Shown: positions 1 through 7,355 of the stretch, piece by piece
How positions within the stretch are numbered: position 1 is the first letter of the stretch
How the letters are laid out: each line of letters opens with the position of its first letter
Assembly (NCBI GenBank): GCA_002420145.1
Contig: DIHL01000048.1
Location: 1-46,022, forward strand
Direction of reading: 5' to 3'
Source of the DNA: Bacteroidetes bacterium UBA5697
GTDB taxonomy: Bacteria > Bacteroidota > Bacteroidia > B-17B0 > Aurantibacillaceae
Length of the DNA: 46,022 nucleotides
Made by a program: the position numbers and the translations under genes
Notes under the pieces: model-generated
The model's input: the letters and a program-made list of their open reading frames with translations, nothing else
Told to the model about the DNA's origin: nothing
Databases searched by the model: none

Positions 1-1
1 A

Positions 2-2098
2 GGTTTAGATAGTTTAATTGCTTTATCTAAAACTGTAAATGATACTACTAGAGCTAACATTTATACAGAAATTTGTCAAAGTGCAATGTATGTTAATCCT
101 AAAATTTCTGTTGAATATGCAAAAAAATTAATTCAATTTGGCGAATCATCTAGTTCTAATAGTAAATATTCTGTCAGAGGGAATGAAATTATTGGAATTT
201 ATCATTTTGTAAATTCTAATTTAGATTCTTCGTTATTTTATTTCGAAAAGGCAAAAACAATCGCTAGTCAAAATAAATTATACCAAAAAGAAGCAAGATT
301 ATATTTTAGAATGTCATTTGTGTATGTTGCAAAAAACGACGATGAAAAGTCTCTAAAATCAATTTTAAAAGCTATTGAAATAGAGCAAACAAAAACATCA
401 AAAATATTTTTATCTGAATACAAAAATAAATTAGGAAGTATTTTTTTAGCTAAAAAAGATTATGAAAGTGCTTCGAAATATTTTAATGAAGCAATAAGGG
501 ATGATAAGTATAACGAGGTTAAATCTTTAGGATATATTTATCAAAATTTAGCATGGATGGCAAAGGAAAAGAGTGATTTTCAAATGTCATTTCAATACTT
601 ACATCAATCAAATGTTTATTTGATAGAACAGAAAGAGTACAGAGCTTTAACTGGTAATTACAATACCTTTTATTCAAATTTCATGAATTTAAATCAATTT
701 GATTCAGCATATTATTACAATAAACAACTCGAAAAATATGCAAGAATGTGTAGCATGTCTAGTAGTATATTTGCAGCCCAATTAAATTATTCATTATTAA
801 ACTTAATACATTTTAAAAACACTAAACTTGCAAAAATATATTTAGATTCAGCCTCAAAAGATCATATAATTATGCAAATGCCTGAATATAGATTAGGGTT
901 TTATGAGCAAAAATTTTTATATGAAATTGCCACAGGAGATTTTAAAAATGGACACTTTCATTACAATCTTTATTTAAGATTGAAAGATTCTTTGTACTCA
1001 AACGAAAATCTAAGTATTGTACAAAATTTAAATGTAAAATACGAAACAGAGAAAAAAGAATTGCAAATCAAAAATCAATCCTTTGAAATTGAAGCTCAAG
1101 AAAAACAAAACAAACAAAAAAATCTGATTATTTTATTTGGTACTTTGGCTCTAGTAGGCTCAGGTTTTTTTGGAGCCATGGCTTTTATTAATTTTAAAAA
1201 AGCAAAAAAAGCAAATGTGATTATCGAAAACCAAAAGATGGAAGTGGAGTTGAAAAACGAAGAAATTACCCATCAAAAAGAATTGGTTGAAGAAAAACAA
1301 AAAGAAATTATTGATAGTATTAATTATGCCAAACGCATACAACAGGCTGTATTAACAGGCGAAGACGTTTGGAAAAAAGTATCCAAAGAGCATTTCATTT
1401 TATTTAAACCAAAAGATATTGTGAGTGGCGATTTTTATTGGGCCTACAATACACCAAATAACCGTTCTATCTTTGCTTTGGCTGATTGCACTGGGCATGG
1501 TGTGCCAGGAGGTTTTATGAGTATGCTGGGCAATAGTTTCTTAAATGAAATTGTAGTAGAAAATAAAATATTTAAAGCCGATGAAATTTTAAATAAACTC
1601 CGCGCTAAAATTATAAACGCTCTCGAACAAAAAGGCGGTACTCAGCAAAAAGACGGAATGGATATTAGTTTATGCGTATGGAACAAATTAGATAATACCC
1701 TTGAATTTGCAGGCGCTAATAATCCATTGTGGTTGGTGACTTCGAGTCCCGCCAAGGCGGAATTAACCACCAATGAAAAAGCGGTAACTGAGCTTGTCGA
1801 AGTTAAAGCTGATAAAATGCCTATTGGAACTTATTTAGAGAATGAAGTGCCTTTTTCGAGCACAATCATTCAGTTACAAAAAGGAGATATTATATTTTTA
1901 AGTACGGATGGATATGCCGATCAATTTGGCGGACCGAAAGGAAAAAAATATAAATACAAGCCATTAATGGATACTTTAATAAAAAATTCTAATCTATCCA
2001 TGGAAGAACAAAAATCGGCTTTAGAAACCGCTTTTAATAACTGGAAAAATCATCACGATCAAGTAGATGATGTGGCAGTGATTGGTATTCGTGTATAA
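2..2098 (+). CDS. TPR / SpoIIE-type serine phosphatase, membrane anchored (5' partial)
   Basis: The reading frame is open to the left edge: 28 codons precede the first ATG at 86 and read like the start of a TPR phosphatase (DSL..LSKT..DTTRANIY), so the true start lies outside. Counting from that ATG: TPR-type helical repeats to about residue 320, a charged coiled coil, one membrane segment near 345-370, a second coiled coil, then a PP2C/SpoIIE domain from about 410. Metal-binding motifs are intact: GDFYW, ADCTGHGVPGG, DGMDISL, STDGYADQFGG and a terminal VDDVAVIG. The family dephosphorylates Ser/Thr, often on anti-sigma antagonists; the substrate here is unknown. An extra segment of roughly 15-20 residues after NPLWLV coincides with a palindromic DNA element (see repeat at 1738-1806). 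A gene of the opposite strand ends 12 nt downstream. Confidence 0.9.
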   Translation, partial: GLDSLIALSKTVNDTTRANIYTEICQSAMYVNPKISVEYAKKLIQFGESSSSNSKYSVRGNEIIGIYHFVNSNLDSSLFYFEKAKTIASQNKLYQKEARLYFRMSFVYVAKNDDEKSLKSILKAIEIEQTKTSKIFLSEYKNKLGSIFLAKKDYESASKYFNEAIRDDKYNEVKSLGYIYQNLAWMAKEKSDFQMSFQYLHQSNVYLIEQKEYRALTGNYNTFYSNFMNLNQFDSAYYYNKQLEKYARMCSMSSSIFAAQLNYSLLNLIHFKNTKLAKIYLDSASKDHIIMQMPEYRLGFYEQKFLYEIATGDFKNGHFHYNLYLRLKDSLYSNENLSIVQNLNVKYETEKKELQIKNQSFEIEAQEKQNKQKNLIILFGTLALVGSGFFGAMAFINFKKAKKANVIIENQKMEVELKNEEITHQKELVEEKQKEIIDSINYAKRIQQAVLTGEDVWKKVSKEHFILFKPKDIVSGDFYWAYNTPNNRSIFALADCTGHGVPGGFMSMLGNSFLNEIVVENKIFKADEILNKLRAKIINALEQKGGTQQKDGMDISLCVWNKLDNTLEFAGANNPLWLVTSSPAKAELTTNEKAVTELVEVKADKMPIGTYLENEVPFSSTIIQLQKGDIIFLSTDGYADQFGGPKGKKYKYKPLMDTLIKNSNLSMEEQKSALETAFNNWKNHHDQVDDVAVIGIRV
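1738..1806 (+). repeat. REP-like palindromic element inside the SpoIIE coding sequence
   Basis: The outer arms are ACTTCGA (1739-1745) and TCGAAGT (1797-1803), a perfect inverted repeat. Inside lies a small hairpin CCGCC-AA-GGCGG (1749-1760) and the string CTGAGCTTGTCGAAGT (1788-1803), which resembles REP sequences common in Bacteroidota genomes. It is read in frame as roughly TSSPAKAE...TELVEV. Related building blocks occur in the intergenic element at 17270-17350. That it is an insertion is inferred from the usual close spacing of NPLW and KADKMPIG in this family. Confidence 0.6.
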
Positions 2099-2109
2099 GA
2101 ATAAGTTTG

Positions 2110-2667
2110 TTATACTAATCGTTTTTGTTGTTCACTAGCTTTTATTAATTTTTCTAACCTTGCTAGTTTTGTTTTTTCTTGTTTAGCGCTTGTAATCCAA
2201 TGTGTGATTGTTTTTTTGTAGGATGGCGCCTGAGAATTAAAAAAATCCCAAGCCATTTTATTTTTTTTAAATAATTGTTTGAAATGAGATTCAAGCGCTT
2301 TTACATCTTTTTCGTGCGAATAAATTTCCGACTTATCGTCTTTCCTTAAACTAAAAGCCTTTTGACCTTCTGGAGTCATGAGTCCAGATTTAGTGAGTGC
2401 TTTCACTTTTTTGATATTAATGGCACTCCAAATACTTGTTGGTTTTCGAGGAGTAAATCTAATGCAATAACTTTCGGCATCAATGGATTTTCTAACGCTA
2501 TCTATCCAGCCAAAACAAAGAGCTTGGTCAACCGATTCGGACCAAGTAATGGAAGGCTTGCCAGTACCTACTTTATAAAAACCAACTATTAATTCTTTTT
2601 CGGTTTTATAATGCTTTTCCAGCCACTTTCTAAAATCTGTTGGAGTCGCAAAAAAAGTAGCTTTCAT
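2110..2667 (-). CDS. YdeI/OmpD-associated (OmdA) family protein
   Basis: This 185-aa protein matches the YdeI/OmdA family by the WLEKHYKTEKELIVGFYKV opening, the SVDQALCFGWIDS block near residues 45-57, the RFTPRKP..IWS block, and a C-terminal basic helical domain containing a SYKKTITHWI segment. The family is cytoplasmic and poorly understood; some members are linked to peptide or bacteriocin resistance. It is the last gene of an apparent three-gene minus-strand operon, 40 nt downstream of the DUF3592 gene. Its C-terminal domain is related to the middle of the first operon gene (3187-3831), so the operon carries two OmdA-type proteins. The ATG start gives the normal family N-terminus. Confidence 0.85.
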   Translation of the reverse strand: MKATFFATPTDFRKWLEKHYKTEKELIVGFYKVGTGKPSITWSESVDQALCFGWIDSVRKSIDAESYCIRFTPRKPTSIWSAINIKKVKALTKSGLMTPEGQKAFSLRKDDKSEIYSHEKDVKALESHFKQLFKKNKMAWDFFNSQAPSYKKTITHWITSAKQEKTKLARLEKLIKASEQQKRLV

Positions 2668-2707
2668 GTGATGATTTAATAAATGGAGAAAATATGAATA
2701 GATGTTA

Positions 2708-3175
2708 TTAGTTTATGAAATGATTTTTTGTTTTATGAATCTTTATTTTTTTACTAATGTTTATTTCTAGAGACTCATCTTTTTTTAAATACGAAAATAT
2801 GGCAGAGCCAATTAATAACAAATAAAAAATACTACAGTACATCAAGGAAATTAACCAAAACCCAACAAAGCTAAAAATGAATGCATCTGTTGGTTCATCT
2901 GTTTTATAAATTACGGTTACTTTATCTCCATATTTAATGTCCATGTTTGTTTCGCCTTGAAAGGTCACTTCGTGTGCTTTGGTATTAAATTTAACTATAG
3001 GGGCAGTGTAAGTTCCTCCATAACGTCCGCGTGTTGACCAAGATTTAATTCCAACAACTTCGCCAGTGGTAGTTTCACTTCCAATGATAAAACTAAGTTT
3101 ATATATTAATAAACCTAATAACATGATACCAAGACTTGTGTAAAACACTTGAATTCGCGTGAGTTTAATAATCAT
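2708..3175 (-). CDS. DUF3592-type membrane protein
   Basis: This 155-aa protein has a membrane segment at about residues 10-30, a soluble beta-rich section (TTTGEVVGIKSW ... YTAPIVKFNT ... GDKVTVIYKTDEP) and a second membrane segment near 100-128, followed by a short basic tail. This layout and the 'GEVVG...P.V.F...G..V.V.Y' pattern are typical of DUF3592 proteins, whose function is unknown. It lies between the two OmdA-related genes, 11 nt after the first and 40 nt before the second, and is probably co-transcribed with them. Confidence 0.75.
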   Translation of the reverse strand: MIIKLTRIQVFYTSLGIMLLGLLIYKLSFIIGSETTTGEVVGIKSWSTRGRYGGTYTAPIVKFNTKAHEVTFQGETNMDIKYGDKVTVIYKTDEPTDAFIFSFVGFWLISLMYCSIFYLLLIGSAIFSYLKKDESLEINISKKIKIHKTKNHFIN

Positions 3176-3186
3176 GTCATTAGTAA

Positions 3187-3831
3187 TTAAACTGATTTAA
3201 GAAATTTATGTGAACCATCGCAATTAGGCATTTTTTTGGAGAGACCGCATACACAATCATGTATGCCTTTGCCTTTCATAATACGAGATATATATTTTTC
3301 TATTCGAGCCTCACGTGTTTTAGATTGTTTGGAGTCTGAAAAATAAAGTAAATAACCACGTTGCCTTCCTGGAGTTAAAGCATCAAAGGCCTTTTTGAAA
3401 TCAGGTTTTAGTTTAAATTGATGTTGCAACTCTTCGGGAATAGTGTATTCAGAATGTTGTTTAGGTTCTACTTTTAAACCTGCTTTTTCTATTTCTACAG
3501 CTTCAAAAATATAAGTTTTTAAAATGGCTTGTAATTTTTTTATTTCTTTTGCCGAAGTAAATTTAACCACACGAGCTGCTTGAGTATTTTCGCCCATTTT
3601 ATTTAAAATATTTTCTGTATCGCTTAATAAAGCGCCTTTCAAAAAACTGATGATACAAAAATCTTTAAAAGCACCCAATAAGATGATATTGCTTTTTTGA
3701 AACATGTAGCAAGGCGTTCCCCATTTTAATTCTTCTATGAGCCCACAATCCAAAACAATCTCTCTTAATTGTTCTAACTCTTGTTTCCATTTTCGGAGTT
3801 CACTTAAATACGTATCAACCTTTGAATTCAT
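3187..3831 (-). CDS. DUF1801/OmdA-family protein fused to a CDGSH iron-sulfur motif
   Basis: Residues 1-120 are a DUF1801 (YdhG-like) domain (LEQLREIVLDCGLIEELKWGTP...F). Residues 130-188 form an OmdA-type segment (TIPEELQ...LTPGRQRGYLLYFSDSKQSKTREARI). The last 25 residues contain CVCGLSKKMPNCDGSH, an exact match to the CDGSH-type 2Fe-2S signature C-x-C-x2-S-x3-P-x-C-D-G-S-H of mitoNEET-like proteins. The protein may therefore bind a redox-active or transferable 2Fe-2S cluster; this is inferred from the motif. It is the first gene of the operon running to 2110 and has a good promoter directly upstream (3856-3886). Function is unknown. Confidence 0.8.
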   Translation of the reverse strand: MNSKVDTYLSELRKWKQELEQLREIVLDCGLIEELKWGTPCYMFQKSNIILLGAFKDFCIISFLKGALLSDTENILNKMGENTQAARVVKFTSAKEIKKLQAILKTYIFEAVEIEKAGLKVEPKQHSEYTIPEELQHQFKLKPDFKKAFDALTPGRQRGYLLYFSDSKQSKTREARIEKYISRIMKGKGIHDCVCGLSKKMPNCDGSHKFLKSV

Positions 3832-3855
3832 CTGATATTAATTGCAATCTTTGAT

Positions 3856-3886
3856 TAAAGATAAAATTTTAGAAGGGATTTTCAAA
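3856..3886 (-). promoter_or_regulatory. Bacteroidota-type promoter for the DUF1801-CDGSH operon
   Basis: On the minus strand TTTG (3883-3886) is followed after exactly 19 nt by TATCTTTA (3856-3863), a 7/8 match to TAnnTTTG. The predicted start site leaves a leader of about 20 nt before the ATG at 3831. Confidence 0.6.
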
Positions 3887-3970
3887 AAATTAAAATTAGT
3901 TGTCTTTAGTTTTTTGAATTTAGATAGCTATTAGGAATTTCGCCATCATCACGGATAAACAAAGTTAAAA

Positions 3971-4693
3971 TTAGCCATTGCTTTTTCGTTTAAAAAATAT
4001 CAGTTTTAGTTTTAGTCCATCTAGCATGACTCCAAGTAGTAATGTTGCGCCAGCTATGGTTAATACATAAAGTCCAATCTTCGAATAAAAAACACCGCCA
4101 ATAATGCCACCAATAAAGAAAAAGCTGATGATGGTTAAACGTAATTTGATGGAAGAAAATAGTTTATCTTTTTGTTCTTTGTGTTTATAAAAGAAGAGTT
4201 GTGAGAGTTCAATTCCTAAATCTGTAAACAAGCCTGTTAAATGAGTTGTACGCACTGTAGCATTTGAAATAGTTGTTACTAAAGAGTTTTGAAGACCCAT
4301 TGCAAACAGAAGACAAAAAGCTAAAAGATCTGGATTTTTAGACATAAAAAAATGACCAGCAAATGCGGCAAAAAATAAAATGAGACTTTCAATAATTGTT
4401 GGGATGATGTAAACATAGTTTTCATTTTTTCTTGAAATGATTTCAACGAGGAGGTTGGAGACAAATGATCCTAAAAAGAAAAAAAAGATATATAGAAAAT
4501 AAATAAACCCTCTCCAAAAATCTAACTTAAATATTTCGTCAACAAAAAAGGCAAAGTGCCCGGTTACATTTGTGGTTAGACGTTGGATAGCTAAAAAGCC
4601 CGTAACGTTTACAATGCCTGCAACAAAAGATAACAGAGAAGCAATTCTTAAATTATGTTTTAAAGTTCTAGTTTTACCTTGGTGTCTAAACAT
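3971..4693 (-). CDS. DUF1275 (YoaK-like) membrane protein
   Basis: This 240-aa protein has about six hydrophobic segments and the family's signature opening LSFVAGIVNVTGFLAI ... TTNVTGHFAFF, plus the mid-protein block LLFAMGLQNSLVTTISNATVRTTHLTGLFTDLG. These place it in DUF1275/YoaK, inner membrane proteins of unknown transport or structural role. Length is normal for the family. It appears to be a single-gene unit: 139 nt separate its stop from the next minus-strand gene and it has a strong promoter 84 nt upstream of its ATG. Confidence 0.88.
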   Translation of the reverse strand: MFRHQGKTRTLKHNLRIASLLSFVAGIVNVTGFLAIQRLTTNVTGHFAFFVDEIFKLDFWRGFIYFLYIFFFFLGSFVSNLLVEIISRKNENYVYIIPTIIESLILFFAAFAGHFFMSKNPDLLAFCLLFAMGLQNSLVTTISNATVRTTHLTGLFTDLGIELSQLFFYKHKEQKDKLFSSIKLRLTIISFFFIGGIIGGVFYSKIGLYVLTIAGATLLLGVMLDGLKLKLIFFKRKSNG

Positions 4694-4776
4694 AATGATG
4701 TTTTAAAGAGTGTTTTTTGTATTAGGGATTTTTTGATAGAACCAGAATAAACGAATGTTTACCAAAAAAGCTATAA

Positions 4777-4807
4777 CAAAGGTAAATGATTAAGAGACTT
4801 TTGCAAA
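4777..4807 (-). promoter_or_regulatory. Bacteroidota-type promoter for the DUF1275 gene
   Basis: On the minus strand TTTG (4804-4807), a 19-nt spacer, then TACCTTTG (4777-4784): a perfect match to the TTTG-N19-TAnnTTTG consensus. It predicts a leader of roughly 75-80 nt before the ATG at 4693. Confidence 0.7.
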
Positions 4808-4964
4808 ACCTGCGAGTTCAGTTCAGGTGGGTAGAAATTATTCAATAGCTATCGGAAGTTTTTTGAAGAATATGAAAAACAATTTAACCTAAAAAAATCT
4901 ATTTTGTATGACTCTGATTTTAGAGAAGCCTAAGCTACATCTTGCAGTTAAGATTAAAATCCAT
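4808..4964. other. Intergenic stretch with a short open frame, possible gene remnant
   Basis: The gap 4694-5015 is the only one over 300 bases. It holds the DUF1275 promoter on its left and a terminator on its right. Between them a 32-codon plus-strand open frame (4835-4933) lacks an ATG near its beginning and reads like protein (...YRKFFEEYEKQFNLKKSI...). Stops interrupt the frame just upstream. It could be the tail of a decayed gene, but I cannot assign it to a family. Confidence 0.2.
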
Positions 4965-4994
4965 AAAAAAGGCGAGAAATTTTCTCGCCTTTTT
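4965..4994 (-). terminator. Intrinsic terminator after the GT-C/TPR gene
   Basis: A perfect 9-bp stem GGCGAGAAA / TTTCTCGCC is flanked by A6 on one side and T5 on the other, so it could work in both directions. It sits just downstream of the minus-strand gene ending at 5016. Confidence 0.8.
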
Positions 4995-5015
4995 AAAATT
5001 ATAATAGTTTGGTTT

Positions 5016-7253
5016 TTATTTCTTTACAGCCGGTTGTGCTGGTGTTGGCACAGTTACCGTAACAATGGTTGCTAAACCAGCTTTTGCTTGTGCATGGTCT
5101 GGCTTAATTTTTAAGCATTGCTCCCAATACAATTTAGCTTTGTCGTATTGCTTGTTTTGGTAATACGCTCCACCTAAATTATAAAAGCCTTCTGGATTTA
5201 ATTTATCTAAAATAATTGTTTTTCTTAATTCGTAAATAGCACTATCCAATTGGCCACGTTGTGCTTTTTGGTATCCTCTATTTAATAAATCATTATAAAA
5301 AACAATGTAGTAGTTTCTTAAATACGGGTTGTTTGGATATAAATATTCTGCCTGTTTCCAGTAAAATAAAGCATCTCTATCGCGCTTTAATTTATAGCTA
5401 CCTAAACCTAAATTTAAATATCCGTTTACGTAACGTGGATGTAACTCAATAGCATGTTTTAAATATTTAATACCTTTTTCTAAAGATTCTTCGCGGTGTG
5501 CCACAAAGTTTTTCGTATCCGATAAATCAATATAACGTGCTCCTGCATTACCTAAAACTAATACAGAGTTGGGAACGGTTTCTACATCTTTTAAGAATAA
5601 GGTAATATCGTTTTTCCAATCCCAGTTACGCTCCCATGTTTTGCAACCATATAAAAAGGTCATAGTTCCTAATAATAAAAAGAACACAGCTCTCTTCGCC
5701 ATTAGTGATCCAGGTATTTTATCAACTCCTTTTAAAATTAACCAAGCAAAGGCAATCACAAATCCAATGGTTGAATGGAATAATAAACGTTCGCCCATGG
5801 TTGCTCCAATGTCCATTAAGATGTTACCAATCATTAATAAAAAGGCAAAGTACACGGCAATAGCAAATCCTAAAAGGTGTTTTCTTAAAATTAATTTCAC
5901 ACCTACATATACTAATCCTAAGTGCAGGAATAATGATACTAATGTATCCCAACTTGCAAAGGTTCTAAATTGAATGGTGTTAAATGAATAATCGGATGAT
6001 AATGGGTGAGGGAACCAACATAATGTAAAGTATTTTAATAATACATACACTTTAGTGGCCCATTGCTCGTGCTGTGTGGCCAATAAATAAGGATTATTTA
6101 AAATCTCAGTATCTGGCACGCCTGGCTTTAATTTAACGGCTACCAAACGCATTCCTAAATAAAACAACATGATAAAGAAATGCCAGCTCATTAAAGTAGC
6201 AAACTTGGTTTTAATTTTTGTACCAATTAAAAACACACCCACAATTAAATACACAAATGGGAATAACCAATAAGAAGTTGTTGGTTTTTGTCCGGGTAAA
6301 ATGTGCATATCGGAGTTACGTTTTACCATTAACATTAAAATAGCACAGGCAAAGAATGTTCCAAATAAATACAAGGCTTGCTTAAATTCTTTTGACTTAA
6401 TAAATGTTTTTGGATCAAAATCAATTTCTTTAAATACATAAAATGCAATAGGAATTAACATCACTAAAACCACCGCATATTCCTTAGATAATAAGGCTAA
6501 TAAGAAGTTAAAAGCGGCCCAAAATAAAGTTTTATTACTTTTTTCATGCATGTATTTAAACGAGAAGAAAAAAGTAAGGGAAATAAATATCAACGAAAAA
6601 ATCTCATCTCTACTCTTTACGTTGGCAATAGCTTCGGAGTGAATTGGATGCATTAAAAAGATGAGGGCTGCTAAAAAGGCTAAATCATGCCACTCTTTAA
6701 ATATGTAGTTTCTAAAGAATAAATACAATAACATCACACCAATAATTAAGGAGATGATATTTACAAAGTGCCTTAATGAGGCACCTTTTACCTGACAATC
6801 AACTTCATTAAATACACCATCATCATTGGTATCTTCTTCTACATCATTTACTTTATTGCCATTGGTGTCCCAGCATTGTGCAGGGTATAAACCGTCTTTT
6901 GGATAAGCGCCAATAAATTCTTGTTCAATGGCAAAACTCACAACTGATAAAGGACGGTAACGACCACCGGCTAATTGATCGGTAGCATTCATTCTACGAT
7001 AAAAACTCTCGTAGGCATCCTTGGTCATAATGTCTTTTATACCTTTCACCCCTTTAATAACGTGGTCGTTTTGGTGAATAATAATACCGTCGTCCAACGC
7101 GTATTCGTTATGCAAAGAGGTTAAGTTAAAAATCAAGCCTAATAGTATAATCACTATAAAAGGAGCTGTTTGATTTTTAAACGGAAAAAAGTGAAACGTA
7201 TTCTTTAACTCTTTAAAAACAGGTTGTTTTGCACTTGTAGTTTGTTTTGCCAT
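5016..7253 (-). CDS. GT-C fold (TMTC/PMT-like) membrane protein with C-terminal TPRs
   Basis: The 745-aa protein has about ten membrane segments followed by three or more TPRs (residues about 560-735). A DD pair (D54-D55) in the first non-cytoplasmic loop and the HPIHSEAIANVKSRDEIFS block resemble TMTC and protein O-mannosyltransferase-like GT-C enzymes, which use lipid-linked sugars; the sugar and acceptor are unknown. Between C127 and C153 lie two acidic loops (DTNGNKVNDVEED and DTNDDGVFNEVD) like EF-hand/TSP3 calcium loops. A longer frame from a TTG at 7277 exists, but that TTG lies inside the likely promoter box TATATTTG (7275-7282), so the ATG at 7253 is preferred. The C-terminus ends in a Pro/Ala/Val-rich tail. 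Confidence 0.8.
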   Translation of the reverse strand: MAKQTTSAKQPVFKELKNTFHFFPFKNQTAPFIVIILLGLIFNLTSLHNEYALDDGIIIHQNDHVIKGVKGIKDIMTKDAYESFYRRMNATDQLAGGRYRPLSVVSFAIEQEFIGAYPKDGLYPAQCWDTNGNKVNDVEEDTNDDGVFNEVDCQVKGASLRHFVNIISLIIGVMLLYLFFRNYIFKEWHDLAFLAALIFLMHPIHSEAIANVKSRDEIFSLIFISLTFFFSFKYMHEKSNKTLFWAAFNFLLALLSKEYAVVLVMLIPIAFYVFKEIDFDPKTFIKSKEFKQALYLFGTFFACAILMLMVKRNSDMHILPGQKPTTSYWLFPFVYLIVGVFLIGTKIKTKFATLMSWHFFIMLFYLGMRLVAVKLKPGVPDTEILNNPYLLATQHEQWATKVYVLLKYFTLCWFPHPLSSDYSFNTIQFRTFASWDTLVSLFLHLGLVYVGVKLILRKHLLGFAIAVYFAFLLMIGNILMDIGATMGERLLFHSTIGFVIAFAWLILKGVDKIPGSLMAKRAVFFLLLGTMTFLYGCKTWERNWDWKNDITLFLKDVETVPNSVLVLGNAGARYIDLSDTKNFVAHREESLEKGIKYLKHAIELHPRYVNGYLNLGLGSYKLKRDRDALFYWKQAEYLYPNNPYLRNYYIVFYNDLLNRGYQKAQRGQLDSAIYELRKTIILDKLNPEGFYNLGGAYYQNKQYDKAKLYWEQCLKIKPDHAQAKAGLATIVTVTVPTPAQPAVKK

Positions 7254-7274
7254 AAAAAATAAGGTGTTATTATA

Positions 7275-7282
7275 CAAATATA
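7275..7282 (-). promoter_or_regulatory. Promoter -7 box of the GT-C/TPR gene
   Basis: TATATTTG on the minus strand matches TAnnTTTG and stands 21 nt before the ATG at 7253. I see no TTTG at the usual 19-nt distance, so the -33 part is weak. Confidence 0.5.
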
Positions 7283-7355
7283 CTTAAATCTTCAAAAAAA
7301 TGATTTTTAGTCACAAAAAATTAGTTAAAAAACAGTAAATTGCCCTATAATACAA

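Noticed and set aside
7254..7277. Longer N-terminus for the GT-C gene from a TTG at 7277
   Set aside because: The TTG lies inside a consensus -7 box (7275-7282), so it would not be in the transcript.
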